This document shows positions 5,672 through 10,319 of a DNA stretch of 10,319 nucleotides, piece after piece (the stretch's first letter is position 1; every line of letters begins with the position of its first letter). The notes under the pieces are model-generated. The model was not told the DNA's origin. It was given only the letters and a program-made list of their open reading frames with translations, and made no database searches. The position numbers were made by a program, and so were the translations under genes. The stretch is from Patescibacteria group bacterium (lineage in GTDB: Bacteria > Patescibacteriota > Saccharimonadia > Saccharimonadales > HK-STAS-PATE-42). Where the stretch lies: the NCBI GenBank assembly GCA_030917805.1, contig JAUPUA010000042.1, positions 1-10,319 of the forward strand. The letters are read 5' to 3'.

Positions 5672-7087
5672 TTAAGTTCTTAGGACCTTTTTGAAAGACT
5701 CTTTAAGTTTAGATTCTGGTTCAATTGAAATCATTGTGTCCTGACCTACTCTAAGTAGACCTAGGGCTGTAATGAAGGTGTGATCTGAGACTCGTTCAGT
5801 GAGATCTTTAATACCTTTAGCGGCGTCTGCACGAATCAGTCCGATTCTTGGTTTGTGGGTAAACGGCAAATCTTTTGCCCAGTCTGAATCTGCTGAGTTT
5901 AATGCTTTAGGGAGCATTTCTAAAGATGAACCACCGCCACAGAGCATAATTACACTTGGGAGTGCCCCATACTTATCGCCTTGTTCTTCAATGAACTCTG
6001 AGATGCAGAGTTCAACACCAGCAAGCAAAACCTCTGTTGTTCGCTGAAGTGATTTGGTAGCGGCAGAACGTTCGGCTACGGAATACTCTGATGATCCAAG
6101 ATTAACCTTTAGCTTTTCAGCCTGCTCAAAGCTTATTCCTAAATCTTCAGCTATGGCTTTCGTAAAGCTTCGTCCACCGATCCCGAAAGATCGTGTTCCC
6201 TGAACTCCACCATCTTCTACAAAAGCTAGATCGCAGGTTCCTCCTCCTACATCTATTAATATTGCAGATATTGAGCTTGAAGGGTCTGTGCCGATAACAG
6301 TTCTAGAAACCGCGAATGGTTCGGCGGCGATAGCCATAAGGTCTAGCTCTAGTTGGTGCGCAACTTGCTGCAAGGCACCAATGTGAACCATTGGGGCAAA
6401 GGCAGAGTAAAGTCTAATTGAGAGTTTAGAGCCTTGGAAGCCGATTGGGTTAGATATCTTGTAGCCATCCACATACATAGCAACGATGGCAGAGTTGATA
6501 AGTTTTACGTCGATATCATCCTCGCCCGTCTCTTCGGAAAGTTGTTTTGATGCTTTAGTTTTACTTTGAGCTTGGGCTTTCTCGATAACAAACTGCATCT
6601 CTTCTGCGGTTATCTGAGATTCAGAGTTGGTGCGCTTATAGGTGATGGTGTAGGTTATCCCACGGACGAGCTCCCCTGCTATACCTAGAACAGACTTAGA
6701 AACGCCAACCCCAGCCATATTCTCTGCCTCTGCAAGTGCGGCCTCGCAGTTGTCCACAACTCCAGAGATGTCAGCAATTGCTCCGGCATACATGTCGGTT
6801 AAACTCTGGTGCTTCTTACTAACCCCGATAACATTGATATTATCCCCTTCAACTTCAGCAACTAAGGCTTTAACGTATTCTGTACCAATATCTAGACCTG
6901 CGATAATTTGCCTTCCACCCTGGGCTGTAGAATCTTTTTGTTGTTTTTCGTCTTCAAACTCACCGCCCTGCTCTTTCTTTGTAAAAAGAGATCTCTTAAA
7001 ATTCTGTAGCTTGGAACTTGAGGCTTTTAAGCCCCCAAGCTTCTTATCTAGACTATCTTTTAGCTTTATCCTTTGACGAACGTTCAT
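5672..7087 (-). CDS. FtsA-like actin-fold cell division protein
   Basis: The 471-residue protein belongs to the FtsA branch of the actin/Hsp70 ATPase fold, which tethers FtsZ filaments to the membrane. Visible motifs are phosphate-1 LDIGTEYVKA (D66), an FtsA-type inserted 1C/SHS2 region at about 84-155, the segment NPIGFQGSKLSIRL (213-226) typical of FtsA, phosphate-2 LIDVGGGTCDLA (D279) and an adenosine motif MLCGGGSS near 370. The C-terminus SKLKESFKKVLRT could be the short amphipathic membrane-binding helix of FtsA. Unusual is a basic, polar N-terminal extension of about 58 residues before the actin fold. I chose the ATG at 7087, because the longer start at 7126 would translate through the promoter-like TGCTAAACT. 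No ftsZ is adjacent, and the gene is single. A PilM-like role is the main alternative. Confidence 0.82.
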   Translation of the reverse strand: MNVRQRIKLKDSLDKKLGGLKASSSKLQNFKRSLFTKKEQGGEFEDEKQQKDSTAQGGRQIIAGLDIGTEYVKALVAEVEGDNINVIGVSKKHQSLTDMYAGAIADISGVVDNCEAALAEAENMAGVGVSKSVLGIAGELVRGITYTITYKRTNSESQITAEEMQFVIEKAQAQSKTKASKQLSEETGEDDIDVKLINSAIVAMYVDGYKISNPIGFQGSKLSIRLYSAFAPMVHIGALQQVAHQLELDLMAIAAEPFAVSRTVIGTDPSSSISAILIDVGGGTCDLAFVEDGGVQGTRSFGIGGRSFTKAIAEDLGISFEQAEKLKVNLGSSEYSVAERSAATKSLQRTTEVLLAGVELCISEFIEEQGDKYGALPSVIMLCGGGSSLEMLPKALNSADSDWAKDLPFTHKPRIGLIRADAAKGIKDLTERVSDHTFITALGLLRVGQDTMISIEPESKLKESFKKVLRT

Positions 7088-7116
7088 AGAGTTATAATAG
7101 AGGATTTGTACATAGC

Positions 7117-7125
7117 AGTTTAGCA
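7117..7125 (-). promoter_or_regulatory. Putative extended -10 (TGCTAAACT) upstream of the FtsA-like gene
   Basis: The complement reads TGC-TAAACT (hexamer 7117-7122), 29 nt before the ATG at 7087, predicting a leader of about 20 nt without a Shine-Dalgarno sequence. A second -10-like TATTAT (7094-7099), 6 nt before the ATG, could instead give a leaderless mRNA. Confidence 0.45.
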
Positions 7126-7201
7126 TAAGCTTATAGGTAGTGGCAACGTACTTACGGGGTAGAGAGTTAGTTCACGGCTAGATTTAACTGCTAAATTGAG
7201 G

Positions 7202-7207
7202 TATACT
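7202..7207 (+). promoter_or_regulatory. Putative -10 box of tRNA-Arg(UCU)
   Basis: TATACT lies 14 nt before the tRNA 5' end. The -35 is weak (TAGATT at 17 bp spacing). The predicted start is about 7214. Confidence 0.45.
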
Positions 7208-7221
7208 TAACTCGTATATCG

Positions 7222-7299
7222 GCTCCGGTAGCTCAGTTGGATTAGAGCGGTCGGCTTCTACCCGACAGGTCATAGGTTCGAGTCCTATCCGGAGCACCA
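7222..7299 (+). tRNA. tRNA-Arg, anticodon UCU
   Basis: A complete cloverleaf is visible: acceptor GCTCCGG/CCGGAGC, D arm GCTCAGTTGGATTAGAGC, anticodon stem GTCGG/CCGAC with loop CTTCTAC, and a T arm with GGTTCGAGTCC. The anticodon TCT (7257-7259) reads AGA and AGG. CCA is encoded (7297-7299). A bidirectional terminator follows. Confidence 0.95.
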
Positions 7300-7311
7300 G
7301 ACATCATATTT

Positions 7312-7341
7312 AAAAAAAAGACCTTCCTTGAGGTCTTTTTT
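7312..7341. terminator. Bidirectional rho-independent terminator
   Basis: AAGACCT (7318-7324) pairs with AGGTCTT (7331-7337), extended by A-T pairs to about 11 bp. It has a T6 run on the plus strand and a T8 run on the minus strand. It serves the convergent tRNA-Arg(UCU) and the winged-helix/Nudix-like gene, whose stop codon lies in its outer arm. Confidence 0.85.
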
Positions 7342-8023
7342 AGTCCTGTATGTATCTGAGTAACCTGCAAGGTCTAGGTACTTGCTCTTTCTTGAGTAGG
7401 TCCGCGATTGGCTGGTCGCTAATAAGTTTAGATTCTACCCACACATATTCGAACTTTTCTATTCGGTTTGGTTGATAAGTGTCTGGCAGGATGACTTCAT
7501 GAATGTGAGAGATAGAATGGTGAGTGAACTTATCGCTATACTCCACAATTACTTCTGCCACTGTCAGTAACTCTGGTGGAGGAAAGCCCTCCGTAAACAG
7601 GTCTTTTAGCAGATCTTTTGCAACATCTTTAGCAGATATCCCATAGTCGTGTTTTCTACCGGGCAGAAGATACTCATTCAATAAATCCTTCATAGCGCCA
7701 GCTCTTTTGGCAAGGAGTACTTGATCACCAGATCGGATAACGCACTGCACTAAGATTCTCGGTACTGGACTTTTGTTAAAGCTTTGGCCCGCATAGTTTG
7801 CCCATCTTGCTCCTTTCGAAGTAATACGGAATCTTCCTTCGGCTCGCTCAATAAGTCCTCTTTTCTCGAGCTTCTTTGCGTGATACATAAAGAGACTGTT
7901 ATCTACGCCTTCTTCCTTAAGTTCACTAAACTTAAGTGGTTCGTCTGAAGCTAACAATTGTTGAATTACTTCGGCTTGCAAATAGTGGTCTACGTATTGT
8001 TGAGGTAGGAAACTATCTGTCAT
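7340..8023 (-). CDS. Winged-helix plus degenerate Nudix-domain protein
   Basis: The 227-residue protein has two parts. Residues about 15-72 look like a winged-helix DNA-binding domain (LLASDEPLKFSELKEEGVD, then YHAKKLEKRGLIERAEGRFRITSKG as recognition helix and wing). Residues about 87-225 look like a Nudix fold (ILVQCVIRSGDQVLLAKRAG, LLPGRKHDYG). The Nudix box should be Gx5Ex7REUxEExGU. Here G122 is kept, the next Glu is Gly, and the catalytic REUxEE is KDLLKD (136-141), so classical hydrolase activity is doubtful. The order (wHTH first) is the reverse of NrtR-type regulators. It may be a nucleotide-sensing transcription factor, but this is inference. The ATG at 8023 follows a perfect extended -10 ending 8 nt upstream, with no Shine-Dalgarno sequence. 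Confidence 0.75.
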   Translation of the reverse strand: MTDSFLPQQYVDHYLQAEVIQQLLASDEPLKFSELKEEGVDNSLFMYHAKKLEKRGLIERAEGRFRITSKGARWANYAGQSFNKSPVPRILVQCVIRSGDQVLLAKRAGAMKDLLNEYLLPGRKHDYGISAKDVAKDLLKDLFTEGFPPPELLTVAEVIVEYSDKFTHHSISHIHEVILPDTYQPNRIEKFEYVWVESKLISDQPIADLLKKEQVPRPCRLLRYIQD

Positions 8024-8031
8024 CGGCTGTA

Positions 8032-8040
8032 ATTATAACA
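8032..8040 (-). promoter_or_regulatory. Extended -10 promoter of the winged-helix/Nudix-like gene, probably leaderless
   Basis: The complement reads TGT-TATAAT, a perfect extended -10 (hexamer 8032-8037), ending 8 nt before the ATG. Transcription should start at or within two or so bases of the start codon. Confidence 0.65.
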
Positions 8041-8085
8041 AATATAGGTAAAAAAGTTTTTACTGTATCTGTTGGGCAACTCCTA

Positions 8086-8091
8086 TATACT
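8086..8091 (+). promoter_or_regulatory. Putative -10 box of the J-domain/exonuclease operon
   Basis: TATACT in the 105-bp divergent region lies 37 nt before the ATG at 8129. No convincing -35 is visible. The predicted leader is about 30 nt and contains AAAGGAG (8115-8121), 7 nt before the start codon. Confidence 0.35.
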
Positions 8092-8128
8092 GACGATTGC
8101 AACTAAAATAATTGAAAGGAGTTGTCAA

Positions 8129-8515
8129 ATGGAGAAAGATAGAAATGACGAAGTTGGCCCAAGAGAGATGGACCCAGAAACTATCAGGGGCATTGAGCTA
8201 TGTATTAGGTCACAGGAGACATTAGATTGCCTGCTAAAGTATCCACCTAGACTAGGGGAAACTGATACTACTAGTTTTATGAGCCTGATTAACCTTGCAA
8301 ACACCTCTATGGGGGCAGTAGTAGTTAGGCTCAGAGAAGCTCCAGATACTCCTTTGCCTGATGCAAAAGAGCTGGCAAGAAGAGCTACTAGACACATGAT
8401 GGCTAGACTTCACCCTGATAAAGAGGACGGAGATGCCGAACTATACAAAATCGCCTCGAGTGTCTATGAGACATTGAAACGTGATAGAGTATATGATAAA
8501 AGAGAGGGAGAATGA
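8129..8515 (+). CDS. Small protein with C-terminal J-domain (HPD motif)
   Basis: The 128-residue protein ends in a J-domain-like region at about 79-124. A basic helix ARRATRHMMARL leads into the diagnostic HPD (H95-P96-D97), then a second helix ELYKIASSVYETLKRDRVYD matches the family's F..I..AYE.L.d...R..YD pattern. J-domains stimulate Hsp70 (DnaK) ATPase and recruit it to a client. The first 78 residues match nothing I recognise: acidic at the start, then two helical stretches (ETIRGIELCIRSQETLDCLL and SFMSLINLANTSMGAVVVRL). A C-terminal J-domain with a private N-terminal domain suggests a specialised co-chaperone, not DnaJ itself. The ATG at 8129 is preferred over an upstream TTG at 8072 because AAAGGAG lies 7 nt before it. 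One base separates its TGA from the exonuclease start, so translation is probably coupled. Confidence 0.72.
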   Translation: MEKDRNDEVGPREMDPETIRGIELCIRSQETLDCLLKYPPRLGETDTTSFMSLINLANTSMGAVVVRLREAPDTPLPDAKELARRATRHMMARLHPDKEDGDAELYKIASSVYETLKRDRVYDKREGE

Positions 8516-8516
8516 A

Positions 8517-9191
8517 ATGAAATTAAGCCCAGCATTTGGAGATACCCCACCAAGTAGAGAAGAGTTATTTGAACGAGGTAGAGAGATTGTTCTTGCGGCG
8601 CCACAACTATATGTTGATCTTGACGTAGAAGCAGACGGAATAGCAGGATACGGTAATATGACGGCTCTAGGAGCTCAAAGCCCCACCGGTGAATCATTTT
8701 ATAGCGAGATAAGGCCCTACTCTGAGCTGTACATGCCAGAAAAGCGTAAGTTCTGCGAAGAACACGGATTAGAGCATGACAGGTTGCTTAGAGAGGCCCC
8801 GGAGCTTACAGTGGTGATTAGGCAGTTCTGTGCATGGGTTAAATCTCTTGAAGAATCAACTGGGAAAAAACCAGTTTTGACCGCCTTCGGTCCAGATTTT
8901 GATGCTTCACACCTAAAGCTCTCCTTTGCAATAGCTGGAATGTATGATGAGTATCCATTTGCACTTCTACCCTTTGACTTGAAGTCACTAGCCCTGCCAC
9001 TAGGTGGAGACTGGGATTGGAAGAAGACTGCCAAGTCTAATCTACCGAAGGTTATAATACCTGATGGGGACTTTAGTCATAATGCTCTAGAAGACTCACA
9101 GTACCAACAGAAGCTACACTTTGGTATGGCGGCCTTAATGGAGCAGCTAGACTACCCAAAACTAATGGATCTTTATGAAGAGGTAGCATAA
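8517..9191 (+). CDS. DEDDh-family 3'-5' exonuclease
   Basis: The 224-residue protein carries the metal-binding residues of RNase T/DnaQ-type DEDDh exonucleases. Motif I is DVEADG (D36, E38) followed by GYGNMTALGA, motif II is FGPDFDASHL (D129), and motif III is SHNALEDS (H188, D193). The stretch PFDLKSLALPLGGDWDW (152-168) fits the same family. These enzymes remove nucleotides from 3' ends of RNA or DNA; substrate cannot be read from sequence. No processivity, helicase or polymerase domain is attached. Start: ATG 8517 follows the J-domain stop after one base, with GAGGGAG ending 6 nt upstream; the longer start at 8481 would overlap the upstream gene. Context suggests co-expression with the J-domain protein. 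The next gene is convergent, 31 nt away. Confidence 0.85.
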   Translation: MKLSPAFGDTPPSREELFERGREIVLAAPQLYVDLDVEADGIAGYGNMTALGAQSPTGESFYSEIRPYSELYMPEKRKFCEEHGLEHDRLLREAPELTVVIRQFCAWVKSLEESTGKKPVLTAFGPDFDASHLKLSFAIAGMYDEYPFALLPFDLKSLALPLGGDWDWKKTAKSNLPKVIIPDGDFSHNALEDSQYQQKLHFGMAALMEQLDYPKLMDLYEEVA

Positions 9192-9222
9192 GACACCTGT
9201 CTACAGTTAACTGCCGAAACCA

Positions 9223-9528
9223 TTAAGCGCCTTTCTTTTTCCCTCGTATCTTTTTCTTTTTTTGTTGTTCGGCTTCGATCTCTTTTTTTCTTCGGATATA
9301 TCGCTTTAGGTTGGCGGTTACCGTGGAGATCTCAAATCTTGAAGTGTTCTTTCTGACTGGTACAATCTCTTGTTCACCCTCAATGTTTACGTTATAACCT
9401 ACCCAGGCGGCAAAAGATCCAACTCTACGCCAACGTCCCTCACTAAGATTGTTAAGGCTTTCCTCTTGTTTGCGAAGTCTTTTCTTCTCCTTACGGCGGG
9501 CAATTTTTTTCTCTAACTCTTCAGCCAT
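9223..9528 (-). CDS. Small highly basic protein, unknown function
   Basis: I do not recognise the family. The 101 residues have Lys/Arg-rich helical ends (KKIARRKEKKRLRKQEES at about 7-24 and YIRRKKEIEAEQQKKKK at about 77-93) around a mixed hydrophobic core (GRWRRVGSFAAWVGYNVNI, 31-49, then EIVPVRKNTSRFEISTV). It has no membrane helix, Cys pair or signal peptide. The composition suggests binding to RNA, DNA or ribosomes, but this is inference from charge only. A real gene is supported by a strong promoter (CTGACA-N16-TATACT) just upstream and by isolation of the frame between convergent and divergent neighbours. The ATG at 9528 lies 13 nt after the -10, so the leader is only a few bases and lacks a Shine-Dalgarno sequence. 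Confidence 0.7.
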   Translation of the reverse strand: MAEELEKKIARRKEKKRLRKQEESLNNLSEGRWRRVGSFAAWVGYNVNIEGEQEIVPVRKNTSRFEISTVTANLKRYIRRKKEIEAEQQKKKKIRGKKKGA

Positions 9529-9541
9529 AATATTAACTTAG

Positions 9542-9569
9542 AGTATACTCTTTTTCTCGGTAATGTCAG
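9542..9569 (-). promoter_or_regulatory. Promoter of the small basic protein gene
   Basis: On the minus strand CTGACA (9564-9569), a 16-bp spacer and TATACT (9542-9547) form a near-consensus promoter. The -10 lies inside a perfect 10-bp palindrome, GAGTATACTC (9541-9550), so a TATACT also reads on the plus strand towards the antiporter gene. Confidence 0.65.
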
Positions 9570-9591
9570 CATGAAATTGGGTTGGGGAAAG

Positions 9592-9600
9592 TGTTAAACT
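9592..9600 (+). promoter_or_regulatory. Putative extended -10 (TGTTAAACT) of the antiporter gene
   Basis: TGT-TAAACT (hexamer 9595-9600) ends 12 nt before the ATG at 9613. It is a one-base variant of the TGCTAAACT found upstream of minus-strand genes. The leader would be about 5 nt with no Shine-Dalgarno sequence. Confidence 0.45.
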
Positions 9601-9612
9601 TAAGCTTAATAT

Positions 9613-10319
9613 ATGCATGGAGTGAGTTTGTTTACAGAGCTAAGTTTGGTCGTTGTTATTGGTTCGATTGTGGCCTACATAATGCACTATTATCGGCAAC
9701 CACTGATTATCGGTCATATTTTAACCGGTGTTATTGTCGGCCCAACTCTATTGAACATAATCCACGACGGGAGTGCTTTTGGAGTATTTGGAAGCATTGG
9801 TGTAGCACTGCTCTTATTTATTATTGGATTAGAGTTGAATATTAGAGTTTTTTCTAAGTTGGGCAATGTAGTTTTTGCTACAACAGGAGTCCAGGTTGCA
9901 GCAATCACTCTAATAGGAATGTTGGCTAGTAGTATCCTAGGTTTTGGGAGGATGGAATCTTTTATTATTGGGCTAAGTTTAGCGCTAAGTAGCACCATAA
10001 TAATCGTTAAGATTCTGAACGATAAGAAAGAGACTACTAGATTGTATGCGCAGGTAGCAATTGGGGTTCTAATTCTGCAAGATGTTATAGCAACCGCTGG
10101 AAAGATATTCCTTTCTGCCCAGTCTGGAGATGATGGCTCTATAATAAGTATCCTATTTCTACTGGCAAGAGGAGCCGCAGTAAGCGGTGGGCTATACTGG
10201 GCTAGTAAGAATATACTACCAAGACTAACAAAAGAACTGGAAAGCTCTAAAGAGCTGCTTTTACTGTTTGCTCTAGGGTGGGGGCTCGGTTTTGCAACTT
10301 TATTTGAAAAGGTCGGATT
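9613..10319 (+). CDS. Kef-type cation/proton antiporter (CPA2), N-terminal part, cut by window edge
   Basis: The frame ATG-CAT-GGA-GTG is open from 9613 to the right edge, giving 235 residues of an integral membrane protein. Family signatures of monovalent cation:proton antiporter 2 (KefB/KefC, GerN) are visible: QPLIIGHILTGVIVGP (29-44), GVALLLFIIGLELN (63-76), LALSSTIIIVKIL (123-135) and the ion-site segment GVLILQDVIA with Q156-D157. These proteins exchange K+ or Na+ for H+ across the cytoplasmic membrane. About seven hydrophobic segments are present; the remaining helices and any C-terminal TrkA-N domain lie beyond the window. The start could also be GTG 9622. The ATG is preferred because the extended -10 lies 12 nt before it. 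No Shine-Dalgarno sequence is seen. Confidence 0.9.
   Translation, partial: MHGVSLFTELSLVVVIGSIVAYIMHYYRQPLIIGHILTGVIVGPTLLNIIHDGSAFGVFGSIGVALLLFIIGLELNIRVFSKLGNVVFATTGVQVAAITLIGMLASSILGFGRMESFIIGLSLALSSTIIIVKILNDKKETTRLYAQVAIGVLILQDVIATAGKIFLSAQSGDDGSIISILFLLARGAAVSGGLYWASKNILPRLTKELESSKELLLLFALGWGLGFATLFEKVG

Noticed and set aside
7088..7126. Longer start for the FtsA-like protein
   Set aside because: The ATG overlaps the TGCTAAACT element, and the added residues (MLNCYVQILYYNS) look unlike the family.
8072..8128. TTG-initiated extension of the J-domain protein
   Set aside because: It would cross the putative -10 at 8086-8091, and a good ribosome binding site lies 7 nt before ATG 8129.
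9204..9213. Palindrome CAGTTAACTG between convergent genes as a terminator
   Set aside because: The two 5-bp half-sites leave no loop and no T-tract follows directly, so it is not a convincing terminator.
9582..9845. 87-codon plus-strand frame starting before the antiporter
   Set aside because: Another frame over the same DNA gives clear CPA2 motifs from 9613 to the window end, so this one is a shadow.
1..10319. UGA recoding as in Gracilibacteria or SR1
   Set aside because: The J-domain gene ends at TGA right before the next start, and other genes end at TAA or TAG without in-frame TGA in conserved regions.
1..10319. CRISPR array, insertion sequence, prophage or toxin-antitoxin module
   Set aside because: No regularly spaced repeats, terminal inverted repeats, transposase or integrase were seen. 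The PIN protein is YacL-like with a TRAM domain, not a VapC toxin with an antitoxin partner.

Overview
The window looks like chromosomal DNA from a small-genome bacterium, most plausibly Candidatus Saccharibacteria (TM7) or another Patescibacteria/CPR lineage. This is an inference: spacers are very short, many genes are small and unrecognised, the housekeeping proteins are divergent, and many genes lack a Shine-Dalgarno (SD) sequence. TGA is used as an ordinary stop codon (for example at 8513-8515), so the code is standard here, which argues against the UGA-recoding Gracilibacteria and SR1/Absconditabacteria.

Layout. 1-462 is the 3' end of an unrecognised gene, convergent with tRNA-Arg(UCG) at 467-543. 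A minus-strand block, read from 4427 down to 467, holds a guanylate-kinase-like protein, a two-helix membrane protein, RadA, a PIN/TRAM protein and the tRNA-Arg. A divergent promoter region (4428-4606) leads to a plus-strand aquaporin-family channel with a strong terminator, then tRNA-Ser(GCU). A minus-strand FtsA-like actin-fold gene follows. Next come tRNA-Arg(UCU), a bidirectional terminator and a minus-strand winged-helix/Nudix-like protein. Divergent from that is a two-gene plus-strand operon: a small J-domain protein and a DEDDh exonuclease. The window ends with a small basic protein (minus) and the start of a Kef-type cation/proton antiporter (plus, cut by the window edge).

How it works together. 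No single pathway unites the window. The radA to PIN/TRAM pairing resembles the radA-disA-yacL neighbourhood of Firmicutes without disA. The J-domain/exonuclease pair is the only tight operon (one base between stop and start, both with SD sequences).

The most striking pattern is in the DNA. The nonamer TGCTAAACT, which reads as an extended -10 promoter element, occurs five times, always between genes and always on the minus strand. In two cases it lies exactly 9 nt before the ATG. Other SD-less genes have different -10 boxes 8-13 nt before their start. Several genes here are therefore probably expressed from leaderless or near-leaderless mRNAs, while the aquaporin and the J-domain/exonuclease operon use SD-led mRNAs. 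The PIN/TRAM gene also has a disrupted N-terminus that looks like a single-base frameshift. No stretch over 300 bases lacks a gene. I saw no CRISPR array, insertion sequence or prophage.
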